This document shows positions 42,950-53,696 of a stretch of DNA of 64,000 nucleotides, piece by piece. Source of the DNA: Neoceratodus forsteri (lineage: Eukaryota > Chordata > Ceratodontiformes > Ceratodontidae); assembly GCA_016271365.2 (NCBI GenBank), contig CM057458.1:199302501-199366500 (forward strand), written 5' to 3'. Position numbers and translations under genes: made by a program. How positions within the stretch are numbered: the stretch's first letter is position 1; every line of letters begins with the position of its first letter. Below the pieces are notes generated by a model. The model worked only from the letters and a program-made list of their open reading frames with translations, was not told where the DNA came from and did no database searches.

Positions 42950-44344
42950 CACCACTGACTACTCTCTTTAGCAAATCATGGGAGGATGGGATGGTACCTG
43001 AGGACTGGAGGAGGGAAAATGTGATTCCACTTCACAAAAGTGGGAGCAGGACAGAGGCAGGAAACTACAGACCAATTAGTTTGACTTCAGTGGTAGGGAA
43101 AATGATGGAATCACTTCTAAAGGAAAGAATTGTTGAGTACCTAGAAGCCAGTGGGGCTGGGACCCAAGACAGCATGGTTTCACAGCAGGAAAGTCATGTC
43201 AGATGAACCTAATAGATTTCTTTGACTGGGTGACCAAAGTAGTAGACCAGGGAGGGGCTGTGGATATGGCCTACCTAGATTTTAGCAAGGCATTTGACAC
43301 AGTCTCACACAAAAGATTAATATACAAGTTAGCCAGCCTTGGAGTTGGTCCTAAGGTGGTAGCCTGGATAAAAAACTGACTGGACAACAGGACACAAAGG
43401 ATAATAGTAAACACAGTCTACAGTGAAGAAAGGAGGGTAACTAGCGGGGTACCACAAGGTTCAGTACCAGGACCGGTCCTCTTTAATGTCTTTATAAGTG
43501 ACATTGGAGAGCACCTGGAAGGAAAGGTATGTCTCTTTGCAGATGATGCAAAGATCTGCAACAGGGTTGATACACAAGGTGGGGTGGAAAGGATGAAAAG
43601 GGACTTGGCAAGGTTGGAGGAATGGTCAAATATGTGGCAGCTCAGATTCAATGCAAAGAAGTGCAAGGCAATGCATCTGGGAAACAAAAACCCAGGGGAA
43701 GAGTACACAATGGGGGGTGAGATAATAACAACAACAAAATTTGAAAGAGACCTAGGAGTAATTATATCAGATGGCCTAAAGGTGGGCAAGCAATGTGAGA
43801 AGGCAGTAAGGAGGGCTGGAGGGATACTGGGATGCATAGGGAGAGGCATCAATAGTAGAAAACAGGAGGTTGTTATCCCTCTGTACAGACAGTTAGTGAA
43901 TCTGGAGTACTGCGTCCAACTCTGGAGACCCCATCTACGCAAAGACATAGACAGAGTGGAGGCTGTTCAGAGGAGGGCAACCAAAATGGTGCAAGGTCTG
44001 CACTAGAAGACATACGAGAAGAGACTAAAGCAGCTTAATATGTATACCCTTGAGGAAAGGAGGGAGAGGGGGGCATGATAGAAACTTTCAAGTATCTCGA
44101 GGGAATTAAAGTACAAGAGGGTAGCATCTTCCAGAAGAAGAGATGTGCAAGAACAAGGGGGCACAATTTGAAGATACAGGGGGGACGGCTCAGAGGTTAT
44201 GTTAGAAAGTATTTTTTCACAGAGAGGGTTGTGGATGCATGGAACAGCCTTCCTGAGGAGGTTGTGGAGTCAGGAAAAGTGGGAGAATTCAAGAATGCAT
44301 GGGACAGGCAAAAGGCAATTCTAGTGGAGGGTAGGAGCAAGTAA
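42950..44344 (+). pseudogene. CR1 reverse transcriptase, nearly intact pieces
   Basis: Blocks are VPEDWRRENVIPLHKSGSRT, NYRPISLTSVVGKMMES (42991-43115), GVPQGSVPGPVLFNVFISD (about 43448-43505, with one Leu changed to Pro) and VCLFADDAKICNRVD (about 43530-43575), catalytic pair present. The open stretch 43584-44006 has WQLRFNAKKCKAMHLGNKNP and [21 protein letters not shown] 9-base gap removes part of LVRPHLEYC (about 43895). The last piece 44075-44344 ends the protein (RVVDAWNSLPEEVVESG). Confidence 0.9.
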
Positions 44345-44462
44345 GCTGTTGATTAACTAGAATCTGCAGCTTATCCATCAGGTAGGGAAATGGGCAGACT
44401 AGGTGGGCCAAGCGGTCCTTATCTACCATCAAATTCTATGTTTCTATATTTCTACTTGATAT
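42950..44462 (+). mobile_element. CR1 LINE, RT to tail, nested in Tx1
   Basis: A 5'-truncated CR1 starting in the RT (near VTPLTTLFSKSWEDG) and ending in a TTCTATGTTTCTATATTTC tail (44436-44455). Its sequence is close to the CR1s at 7.1-8.8 and 10.7-14.0 kb, including the UTR GGGCCAAGCGGTCCTTATC. It splits the Tx1 RT just before its GFVKG block, so it is younger than the Tx1. Confidence 0.9.
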
Positions 44463-44547
44463 AGATGTATAAGGGTAGGTAACACTTCTAAATGGGAGGC
44501 TAACATCCATAGTTAAAACATTAGCATTGGCATTCAAGGGACTCTGT

Positions 44548-45333
44548 CAGCTTTGCACTGTAATTTCTGGTCATCTGTGACCAATTTGCCTCTAGGCACA
44601 TACTTAGCAAAATAACCATGTAGAATGCTCCAACACATAAAATGATTACATGTTATTACCTTTATAGCCATTTTTATGTATCATATTCTGACCAATCAGT
44701 CTGTGCCAATTCTGCTACCAGAAGCCTAATATCTCTGTGAATGCACATTTCTAATGGTGCCATCACTGAGCCTAAACTTGTGCATTAAGCTTTATTTTTT
44801 TTTCCAGGTCTATTTGTCAGAGTTTGGTACCTGATAGAGAATGTGTGGCTGAATAATAGGATGTAGTGCTAGAATGAAAATAAGTATATACAGAGCTAAT
44901 AATGACTGAAAAATGGAGTTGAGATCCTGTGTATGTGCATGTGCAGGATCTCGGCTCTGTTTTTCAAACGTATTTATAAGTACTGTCAAAGCTCCTTCTC
45001 ACTATTAAACCACATCCTCTTATTCAGCTACAAATTCTCTATCGGGTACCAAACGTTGATAAATAGACTTGAAAAACACAAACTAAAGCTTTATATATGA
45101 GTTTAGGCTCAGTGATGCCCACCACCACTATAGATGTGCGTTCACAAGGATAATATGCTTCCAGTGGCTGAATAGGTGCAGACCGTTTGGTCCGAACATG
45201 ATACAAAAAATGGCTAAAGATGTAATAATACGTAATTATTTTATATGTTGGGGCATTCTGCAGCATTATTTTGCCAAGTGTGTGCCTAGGTTCAAACTGG
45301 TCACAGATGATCAGAAATTACAGTACAAAGCTG
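44548..45333. mobile_element. Large foldback element, 786 bp, arms about 385 bp
   Basis: Starts CAGCTTTGCACTGTAATTTC and ends GAAATTACAGTACAAAGCTG. The two arms are inverted copies along almost their whole length, meeting at GATCCTG...CAGGATC around 44935. Pairs visible by eye include GGTCATCTGTGACCAATTTG with its complement near 45297, and GAGCCTAAACTTGTG with the complement of CATGAGTTTAGGCTC-like sequence near 45095. There is no coding capacity and almost no loop. It interrupts the Tx1 RT. No clear target duplication was found. Confidence 0.85.
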
Positions 45334-45334
45334 G

Positions 45335-45800
45335 CAATATTGCTTTAATGAGGGTTATGGGCCTGTAGCTAGCTGGTAGCTGTAGGTCCTTGTTCTCCAT
45401 TGGGAATACTGTAATAACTGCTTCTCTATGAGTGGGGGGGGAGTTGTCTGGCTTCCAGTGCCTTGGAGAACACATACTGGAGCAGTGAGGATAGCAAGGG
45501 ATATATTGTAGGTGTCTGTTCAGGTCCGTAGGGAAACCATTATATACTAGGGGCCTTCGAGGCTTTAAGAGATGCAATGGCCTTCTCTATCTCCTGAGCT
45601 GAGAGAGGAGCCTTCTGGTGATTTATTTTACCCTTCTGAGAGCACAGGTAATGGGAGTGTGGAGAAGAAATCCTCATATGTGGATGCAGGAAAGGAAGCA
45701 GAGGAGAAATACACGTCTGCATAAAACTGGACCATAGCATTATTAATTCTCTCTGGGGAATATCTGGAGGTTACTGGATTTGTCTCAAGGCTGGACTAAA
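45335..45800 (-). pseudogene. Tx1 L1 reverse transcriptase, entry region
   Basis: The minus strand reads NNAMVQFYADVYFSSASF (near 45745-45690), LSAQEIEKAIASLKASKAPS (near 45605-45545), the NGFPTDL segment, then HREAVITVFPMENKDLQLPA and SYRPITLI (near 45425-45345). These match the L1/Tx1 pattern LTxxEIxxAIxxLKxxKxPGxDGFxxEFY, then AxIxxxPKxGKDxxxPxSYRPISLL. It is cut at about 45334 by the foldback element. Frames shift twice. Confidence 0.85.
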
Positions 45801-45971
45801 CTGCTCCTCCTGCTCCTACATGTGTTCTGTACCTGTATTATAATGTGAACCTGTGATAGTATTGTGAACTTTTGTATTTGTACTGGCACTCTATACCTTA
45901 TTGGTGCCCAGGTCGTTCCTGAGAAAAGTGTCCATGTGCAACCAGTGTACTTAACTGGTTAAGAATATCTT
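45801..45971 (+). repeat. Possible LINE 3' UTR fragment
   Basis: TATTGTGAACTTTTGTATTT, CTTATTGGTGCCCAGGTCG and CTGAGAAAAGTGTCC resemble the 3' UTR of L2/Rex1-like LINEs. No coding or clear tail is present. It lies between the Tx1 RT piece and the tail of the minus-strand CR1. It could also be part of the Tx1. Confidence 0.3.
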
Positions 45972-46289
45972 TACATACAAACATACAAAAACACCAGCAG
46001 AAACAGGCCCTAAAGTTCTATCAATTCTACACCTCACAGATTAATTTACTGCAGCTGCCCCCCCACCAATATCCAGTCTCTCCGATTTATTACCCATCAC
46101 TGCCATCACCCCCTCTCCAGCCTCGTGTCAGTTTTGACCTTTCCCTTGACCCTATCCCACCCCTTTTTGAAACTGCCCACCATCTTCAGAGAGATCACCT
46201 CCTCCTGCAATTTGTTCCGCACTGCTACCACCCTTTCCATGAAATATGTCTCCTCATTTCCCTGTTGAATCTTCCATTCCAATTTCAGA

Positions 46290-48330
46290 CTATGTCCCCT
46301 CGTGATCCCTCCCCTTTATGCTGTAGATGCCCTCTGTACTAACCCTATTCATACCTCTCAAGTATTTGAAGGTCTCAGTAATATCCCCCCTCTCTCTTCT
46401 GTCTTCCAGTGAATACATGTCGAGCACACTTAGTCTCCCCTCATAGAGTTTGTCCTCCAGATCCAGGATCATCTTGCTTGCCCTTTGCTGCATCCCTAGT
46501 AGTTTGATGTTATTTTTCAAATACGGACATCAGAACTGCACACAGTACTCCAAATACGGTCTCACCAGTGGCCTGTACAATGGCAGGATGACCTCCTCCC
46601 TCCTTGATGGGATTCCTCTAGCGATGCACCCCAGCATTTTGTTAGCTTTGGCTGTCGCCTTACTGCACTGTAGAGAGTGTTTCATGTCCCCTGTGACAAG
46701 CATCCCTAGATCCTTTTCCTCCTCTGAAATGGATACCTGCACTCCCCCTAGCCAGTAGCTGGTCCCAGAGTTTCTGGTTCCCACATGCATGATCTTACAT
46801 TTCTTAGCATTCAACCCCAGCTGCCATATACCTGACCAGCGCATGAGCTTTGCTAGGTCCTCTCTGAGTTCCTGCCTCCCTTCCTCACTATCCACTCTCA
46901 CACAGATCTTTGTGTCATCTGCGAACAGGCCGATTTTACTCTTGATCCTGTCTGCTATATCCCCGATAAAAATGTTAAATAGCACTGGCCCAAGCATCGA
47001 GCCCTGTGGGACCCTGCTGGTTACTGGCTTATGTTTCAGTAATCCCCCTCAAGGGGTTTTCCTTGCCAGGTCTGTTACTTATGTTTGGTAGTCCATGTTT
47101 ATAAGACTCTTTCTATAAAACACAATAAACTTTGATCATAAAAATAATCTCCCCCCTGCAATTACCCTCTGCTGCCTATTTAATTTATTTATTTAGTCAA
47201 CCATAGGAATTACAACCCTTTGAGTCATAGACTCATTTATAAAGGCTCCGCGTCAGCAGAGTCATACATTCAGAGACAGTACATTAGTGGGACATCACAT
47301 TTCAAGTAATTACATATAATAGCCAAGGTGGCTGAAAGTAGCTAGGGTATTGATATTATTACAGTGGAACAATTATAATACAAATGCAGCCTCTGGGGCA
47401 TTGTCATATAGTAGTAACAGTGATCTATACAATAGTGAGACAACACAGTTTTAAGTAAGTATTTACATATAGTAGCCTGGGTGGCTGTTGACCTATACAT
47501 TTAGTAGCTAAGGTATTGGTATTAGTACAGAAGGTACAGTTACAGTGTAGGTGCAGCCTCTAGGGCATTGTCATATAGCAGAGACAGAGCTCAGCAGCAG
47601 AGAAGTCCTATACAGTTAGTCCTATACAATTGGTGGCAATGTCAATGGGGAGCGGCCATAGTGCATCCCATAGCCTATCCTGCAGCCAGCTCCAGACCCA
47701 CCCACCAGTTTCTCCTCAGCTCCCAGGTTCCTCAGTTTACTGAGCATCCTTCCATGAGTTACTGAGTTGAAGACCTTGATAAAGTCCAGATATAGGACAT
47801 TCACCACATGGTCCCTGTTGCGTGACCTTGTGACCCAATCGAAGAAGTCAATTAGGTTGGTCTGGCAGGATCCCAGTGACAAACCCATGCTGCCTTTCAT
47901 CCTGGAGGCCATTCACATTCAGGAAGATCACTAGTCTCTCTTTTAGAATGGTCTCCATTAGCTTCTCTGCAATGGAGGTAAGAATTAACGGTCTGTAGTT
48001 ACCTGGCTTGGTCGTGGGTCCACTCTTATGGAGAGATGCCACATGTGCCATCCTCCAGTCCTGAGGCATGCACCCCATCTCCAGTGAGGTGTTGAACAGG
48101 TCTGCCAGAGGATCCACCAGGACCTCCCCCAACTCTCTCAGGACTCTTGGATGCACTCCTTCTGGTTCTGGAGTCTTATCTACCTGCAGGGCCCTAAGGC
48201 CCTCCAAAACCCTGCCCTCCAGGATTACTCCCTCAGTTGCCTATGCCTCTCCTTCCCACCCCATTTTCCCCTGTGGTAAGGGCTCCTCTTTTTGTCTGGT
48301 AAACACCAAACAGAGGTACTAATTTAGTGC
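46290..48330 (-). pseudogene. CR1 reverse transcriptase, minus strand, interrupted
   Basis: Before the interruption: ALQVDKTPEPEGVHPRVLRE, PQDWRMAHVASLHKSGPTTK and GNYRPLILTSIAEKLMETIL (48190-47945). QTNLIDFFDWVTRS and VLYLDFIKVFNSVTHGRM follow (47870-47740; KAFD reads KVFN). After it: [18 protein letters not shown] and [19 protein letters not shown] (46997-46880), with the catalytic pair kept. The open stretch 46997-46530 is 155 codons and runs to LVRPYLEYCVQF. The last piece (46520-46290) contains MILDLEDKLYEGRLSVLDMY. Confidence 0.85.
47040..47640 (-). repeat. Insert with tandem subrepeats in CR1 RT
   Basis: Two tandem units of about 170 bases (about 47297-47450 and 47451-47625) share ACATATAATAGCC-like, GTAGCTAGGGTATTG-like and GCAGCCTCTGGGGCATTGTC / GCAGCCTCTAGGGCATTGTC sequence, then CATATAG. 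On the minus strand the insert ends in GACTAAATAAATAAATTAAA (about 47200-47181), like a LINE 3' tail. A second piece on the plus strand (47040-47150) ends CAATAAACTTTGATCATAAA. These look like 5'-truncated LINE 3' ends inserted in the CR1. Confidence 0.55.
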
Positions 48331-48724
48331 CTCCACCTGGTCCACCCCACTTTCTGCCCACCCTTCCCCTATAATCCTGACCATCCCATCCATTCAGCTT
48401 CTTTTACCTGCACCTGAAGAAATCCTTTCCCCTTCTCTGATCCCCTGTGCCAGCCTTAGCTTCCATGTAGCCTTAGCGGCCCTGACAGCTCTACTCACCT
48501 CTCTGGATTTCCTCGAGTACTCCTCCCTGTCTGCCTCTCACCTAGTTCTCCTATACCTACTGAAGGCTACCCTCTTCTCCCTCACTTTCTTTGCTACCTC
48601 CCTGCTGAACCAGCTTAGTCTTTTGATCCTGGACTTCTTACTCTGGGTCTTTGCACATGTGTTAGTGGCCTCCACCAGACACAGCTTGATAATGGTCCAA
48701 TCTGTAGAGCCAATTTTTAAATAA

Positions 48725-49149
48725 ATAAACCTGCTGTCCCTGAAAGCAACAAGCTAGTAGCTTGTCAGTCTTTTCACCACTCTCCCAGTATTTATGTTGT
48801 GTGCAGAGAAGTGCAAGCTAAGCCGTTCCAGTATAGAGGGAGGCTATCTGAATCTGTAAGCCAGGTATTTCTGCTAGGAGATGGGAATCACTAGCCTGAG
48901 TGCCCCTTTCTTCTACTCCATCTCCTTGGCTTGCAGCTCTGCTTCTAAAAAATGGGCATCTGCTTCCCTGGACTTGTTTCTTTTGGATGCATATTGAATG
49001 ATGTGCCCCTGTATTGTGGTCTTAAAGGTCTTCCATAAGGTAGGGGCGGAGACCTCTCCTGTATTGTCAGCTCTGAAATAGTGCTGGGCCTCTTCTTTGA
49101 TCAGTTCAGGAAGGAAGATTCCTGGAGGAGGAACATGTCCAAACACCAT
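48725..49149 (-). pseudogene. Tx1 L1 linker between EN and RT
   Basis: An open minus-strand piece (49149-48913) has APTLWKTFKTTIQGHIIQYA and SKRNKSREADAHFLEAELQA. It matches the WExxKxxxRGxIIxYxxxKKK block that follows the endonuclease in L1/Tx1. Further down is KYWESGEKTDKLLA (near 48795-48755). The sequence then meets the CR1 that begins at about 48718. Confidence 0.75.
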
Positions 49150-49164
49150 GAGGTGAATTTAGGC

Positions 49165-49895
49165 TGGTCAGGGCCCCAAACCCTCATGTGAACAACTGGG
49201 GCGTGATCAGACAAATTCAGGGGAGCACTGTGAGAGGGAACTGTCGCTTGGGTGATTTTGGGAAGGTCAGCAAGAAGTCCAAACTGCTGGAGGTGTGATA
49301 TGTGGCAGTTAAACATGAGAAGTCCCTGCCATAAGGGTTTAGGAGCCACCAAATATTGAAGAGTTTGAGGTCCTACATGAGAAGTTTTACTGTGCCGGTG
49401 GCTCTGGCACAGGGTTTGGAGTTTCCTGAAGACCTGTCTAGGCAAGGCACCATGGTAGGTTGAAGTTTCCTCCCAGTAAGATAAGAATATCTCCTGGGAT
49501 AAGATCCAGAAGGGCCTGCCCTAGGGTGTGGTAGGAGGTTGGGTCATCTGCATTTGGCCCTTGCAAGTTACAGAGGACAATGGGACCACCTGAGTCGACA
49601 TGGACAGTAACAACCAGTAGCCTTCTACATTTTTTTGGTATTGAAGTGGGGACCATTTAATCGACTGGTGCAATAAGATTGATACACCCGTCTTGGTTGT
49701 CCTGGAGCAACTGTACACCTCAAACCCCACCCATTCCTGACACAGCTTCTGTGCCTCTTGACTACCAACTTCATCTCTTCAAGAAAAGTGACTTGTACCT
49801 TTATCCTTTTGAGGTGGGCCAGGATCTTTTTACATTTGAGTGGAGAATTGAGCCCTCTCATGTTCCACATAACAGTTGTAAAGTTAGACATTTCT
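49165..49895 (-). pseudogene. Tx1-type L1 endonuclease remnant
   Basis: The minus strand shows WNMRGLNSPLKCKKILAHLK (near 49870-49810, the catalytic Asn block; Tx1 usually has WNVRGLNSPxKR), TFLEEMKL (near 49785, the Glu block, normally LQETHL), GGNFNLPW (near 49462-49440, normally GGDFN, with the Asp lost) and LSDHAPVVH (near 49220-49195, the catalytic His block). Several frame changes break it. This enzyme would nick the target DNA. Confidence 0.8.
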
Positions 49896-49930
49896 GGTGC
49901 TCAATTTAAAAATACTAAAGGATCCTTACC

Positions 49931-50562
49931 TGTCCCAAGTGTAACGCTGCATTAATGAGAATTTTTCAGTATCTGTATTTTGGGAGGGAAGGGATCATAT
50001 TTTGGTTCTGCGGCCACAAGTGCCGATCCCTTCCACTCAGATTCAGAGACACCCCTGTGCTCTCACATTTTATGATGTAAGAAGACTTTTATAGAGATGC
50101 ATTTTAAACTACTTTTTTTTTACTATTTTAGAGTGCCAATTTGAACAAATCAAGGCCACTGCTCAACTAACAAGGGCCTTGTTAGTTGAGTGTTGACCTT
50201 GATTTATTCAAATACAAAAGAGCACATCATGCTGTACTCACCCGCAGCGACCAAAACACATATGGAGGGTGCCTTCTGTGGGCCCTGGTTTTGCAGTGAT
50301 TGGGAAAAGTAATTTGGGCTTGAAGAGAGGCTTGGAAGGAGAGGTGTGGAGACTGCTATGATGGCCTAGGATAATGGCTGCTTCTCAACTCTGGATGGTT
50401 GTTATGCCTGCTGGTTCGATTGAAGAGGGGTAGGGAATGAATGGCCCAGAGCATGGAAATGGTTGGGAGTTAGCAGGATACAGGGGCTGTGGGATAAAGT
50501 GGTGGAGGGTGACTGACTGCAGCTTCTCTCTGGTGTTGGCACTGGAGGAGGCTGCTATTTTA
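49931..50562. other. Non-coding spacer with inverted repeat
   Basis: No gene. It contains the inverted repeat at 50139-50212 and otherwise unassigned sequence between the Tx1 5' end and the tail of the next CR1. Confidence 0.6.
50139..50212. repeat. Near-perfect 36-bp inverted repeat
   Basis: ATTTGAACAAATCAAGGCC and CTCAACTAACAAGG pair with GCCTTGTTAGTTGAG and GACCTTGATTTATTCAAAT with a few mismatches and one central base. It could be a small foldback element or the remaining centre of one. Confidence 0.75.
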
Positions 50563-50612
50563 TACATAGATACATAGATACATAGATACATAGATACATA
50601 GATACATAGACA
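50563..50612 (+). repeat. ATACATAG microsatellite (CR1 tail)
   Basis: About six copies of an 8-base ATACATAG unit. On the minus strand this is CTATGTAT repeated directly after the CR1 3' UTR, so it is the expanded tail of the minus-strand CR1 beginning here. Confidence 0.9.
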
Positions 50613-50899
50613 GTGTCGGCAGATAAGGGCCTATGGCCCACCCAGTCTGCCCATTTGAGCTTGTAAGTTCAGTTTGTTTTCCTAGAAGTCTGTTTCCCCT
50701 TACCCCTGACCTCTAGAATTCCGTTATGTCTATCCCATGCATTCTTAAATCCTGTGATTGTTTCAGCCCCCACCACTTCCTCTGGCAGGGTGTACCACTT
50801 GTCCACCACCCGTTCTGTGAAGAAATTCTTTCTCATGTTTCCTCTGAATCATCCTCCTCCAACTTCATCCCATGCCTCTAGTCCTGGAACATCTTTTTC

Positions 50900-52320
50900 A
50901 CTTAAAATAGTGTTTTCCTGCACCCTGTTTCTCCCTGTAAGATACTTGTATGTCTCTATCATATCCTCTCTCCCTCCTCTCCTCCAGGGAGTACATGTTC
51001 AGTTCCTTCAACCTGTCTTCATAGGACTTGTGATGCAATCCATGCACCATCTTTGTTGCCCTCCTCTGAACCTTCTCTACCCTGTCTATGTCCTTACGTG
51101 GGTATGGTCTCCAGAACTGTACACTGTACTCCAGGTGGGCCTCACTAGTGTCTTGTATAGCGGAATTATGACCTCCTTTTCCTGCTGGTGATGCCCCTGC
51201 CTATACATCCCAGCATCCTATTTGCTTTACCTGATGCCTTGTCACACTGTTTCCTCTACCTTGAGGTCATCAGAGATGACAACCCCAAGATCCCTTCCTG
51301 CTTGGTGCATGCTATATCCTCACCCCCAACTGATATATTGTGCCAGGGTTTTTGTGCCCCATATGCATTATCTTGCACTTCTTTGCATTGAATTTCAACT
51401 GCCAAACCCTTGACCATTCTTCAAGTTTCTGCAGGTCCTTCTCATTCTGTCTACACCCTCTGGTGTGTCTACTCTGTTACAGAGCTTTGTGTCATCAGCG
51501 AACAGTGAAATTCTGCCTTCTAGATCCCGCCAATGTCACTGATGAAGATGTTGAATAGGACCGGTCCCAGCACTGATCCCTGTGGTCCCCACTGGTCACT
51601 CTTCCCTCTGTGGAGTGACAGCCATTTACCACCACCCTCTGTGTCCTGCCACCCAGCCAGTTACCTAACCACCACACTACTGTCCTGCCCACACCCATAT
51701 TCCCCAGTTTGTGTAATAGTCTTCTATGTGGCACAGTGTCAAAGGCCTTGCTGAAGTCCAGATAGGCCATGTCCACTGCCCTCCCTGATCCACCTCCCTA
51801 GTCACCCAGTCAAAAAATTCAATGAGGTTGGTCTGACATGACCTCCCCCTGGTGAAACCATGCTGCCTTGGGTCCTGTAGTCCATTGACAACCAGATGTT
51901 CCACCAATCTCTCCTTCAGTAGTGCTTCCATGATCTTTCCCACTACTGAGGTGAGGCTGACTGGTCTGTAGTTCCCTGCTTCCTCTTTGTTCCCGCTTTT
52001 GTATAAGGGGACTACATCTGCTGTCCTCCAGTCTTTGGGTACCTCCCCTGTTTCCAGTGATTGGCTAAACAGGATGGCCAGAGGTTCAGCCACCACCTCT
52101 CTTAGTTCTTAAGGACCCTGGGTGCACCCATCTGGCCCCATTGCTTTGTCAACTCTTATTATTTCCAGTTCCTTCAGGACCCTTTCGTGTAAAGGGACTT
52201 GTGTCCATTTCTGCACCATTCTCACCCCTTGTACTCCTTCAGACCCATTATCCCTCTTCCTCAGTAAAGACTGAGCAGAAATACCTGTTCAATATGTCAG
52301 CTTTACTGTTGTCATCCTCC
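50900..52320 (-). pseudogene. CR1 reverse transcriptase, minus strand
   Basis: The open piece 52096-51677 has ETGEVPKDWRTADVVPLYKS, NYRPVSLTSVVGKIMEALL and HGFTRGRSCQTNLIEFFDWV. The next, 51776-51495, has DMAYLDFSKAFDTVPHRRLL. After frame changes come the FADDTKLC catalytic box (about 51508-51483), then DLGVVISDDLKV (about 51290-51255) and C-terminal traces down to about 50920. A stop interrupts the frame just past the 51495 end. The GVPQGS block is frameshifted (VTSGDHRDQCWD in one frame). Confidence 0.85.
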
Positions 52321-52537
52321 ACGCGACTCCCATCCTCCCCTTCAGTCTCAGTATCCCTCCTTTGTCTTTCTTTTTCACTTATGTACCTGTAAAGGTTTGT
52401 CCCCTTTAACCACTGATTTTGCAATGTGTTCTTCTGTCTGAGCTTCAGCTTCCCTTACTGACTTCCCTGCCTCCCTTTGTTTCTCCCTGGTACTTCTCCC
52501 TATCCCTTCTGCCTGTGTCTTTTGTATTGCCTGAATG

Positions 52538-53456
52538 CTATGTTTTGGCTTTCACTTTCTTTGCTACCTCTTTGGAAACCATAATGGTCTCTCTTCCTTT
52601 CCTATTGCTAACCTGCTTAATGCATAATTCTGTTGTTCTTATAATCCCCATTTTAAATACTGCCCACTGTTCCTCAACCCCTGATTCCTGTCCCATTCCC
52701 CTTAATGCCTCTTTCAAGTATTTCCCCATTTTCCCAAAGTCTGCCCCCCTAAAATCCAGGAAACGTGTTTTTGTGTGGTTTGATTCTGCTCTTTCTGTGA
52801 TTTCAAACCACAATGACTGGTGGTCACTGTTACCCAGGTGCTCCCCCACTGTTACCCCCATCACACTGTCCCTGTTTGTGAGCAGAAGGTCCAAGATTGC
52901 CTTCTGCCGAGTTGGTTCCATGACCAGTTGCTTGAGGAAGGCACCTGAAGGAGTCCAGGATAAATCTGCTCTTAGTTGATGCTGCTGCTGGGATGCTCCA
53001 GTCCACGTCTGGAATATTGAAGTCTCCAACCAGTACTACCTCACCTTGTCTGCCATCCTTTGGATGGCTAGCATCAACTCCTATCTGTTTCTTCCTCCTG
53101 GGCTGGTGGTCTATAGACCACACCTGTGCTGATGGCTGGCCCCATTTTCCTTTCTAGCTTAACCCACAGTATCTCTCCCCATTTTGTTCCTCCTGGATCT
53201 CTGTGGCCTCTTATGTCATTTTTCACATACAGTGCCACTCCTCCTCCTTCCTGCCTGCTCTGTCTCTTCTGAATATGTTGTAGCCAGGTATGGCCATCTC
53301 CCAGTCATGGTTATCATTACACCAGGTTTCAGTGATGGCCACAATGTCCAGGTCTGACTGTACCATGACAGCCTCCAGATCTTCCATCTTGTTGCTAAGG
53401 CTCCTGGCATTTGCACACATGGCTTTCCATGATTTGACCTCCCTAGTCTGCTTCAC
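52538..53456 (-). pseudogene. CR1 endonuclease and linker, minus strand
   Basis: Starts CANARSLSNKMEDLEAVMVQ (about 53420-53364), with DLDIVAITETWCNDNHDW (about 53361-53308, the catalytic Glu) and YNIFRRDRAGRKEEEW (the GGVALY block is disrupted here). In other frames are VYRPPAQEEETD (about 53113-53080) and VGDFNIPDVDWSIPAAA (about 53037-52990, the DxN block). GEHLGNSDHQSLWFEIT (about 52850-52800, the SDH block) and LDFRGADFGKMGKYLKEAL (about 52758-52702) follow. Frames switch at least three times. Confidence 0.85.
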
Positions 53457-53696
53457 TGTTCTACTCTAGCCCCTTCCTTGGTTGTCATTTATCCCTGGTT
53501 CTCCTTGCTGTCTGCCCTTCTGCTGAATTTTGCCCCTTTTCTGCTTATCCACCTTTTGGACACTAATCTCCATCTTCTGCACACTGCTTTGCAGAGATAG
53601 CCACTCCTCTGGTTCACTGGTTCCACTGCTAGCTGTGGGGGGTGAGCAAGTAGGTACCCTCCTTGCTGGCCTGCCACCCCCCCTTTGCTAGTTTAA

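Larger units (their letters stand above)
45972..48718 (-). mobile_element. CR1 LINE of another subfamily, minus strand
   Basis: Reads from the linker (SWFSREVAKKVREKRVAF near 48615) through the RT to a 3' end AGGGCCTGTTTCTGCTGGTG (about 46013-45994) and tail units of ATGTTTGT (about 45985-45974). The tail and C-terminus differ from the TTCTATG copies, so it is a distinct subfamily. It is itself interrupted at about 47040-47640 by other repeat sequence. It sits in the Tx1 linker region. Confidence 0.85.
42556..49930 (-). mobile_element. Tx1-type L1 LINE on the minus strand, split into four pieces
   Basis: Minus-strand Tx1/L1 coding appears in order: endonuclease (49895-49165), linker (49149-48725), RT entry (45800-45335), a short piece at 44547-44463, and the RT GFVxG and Asp block (42948-42790). 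The pieces are separated by a CR1 on the minus strand (45972-48718), a foldback element (44548-45333) and a plus-strand CR1 (42950-44462). All lie in the same order and strand, so this is one old element interrupted by later insertions. Confidence 0.8.

Noticed and set aside
50563..50612. Short regular repeats as a CRISPR-like array
   Set aside because: The unit is 8 bases with no spacers and continues a CR1 tail; it is a microsatellite.
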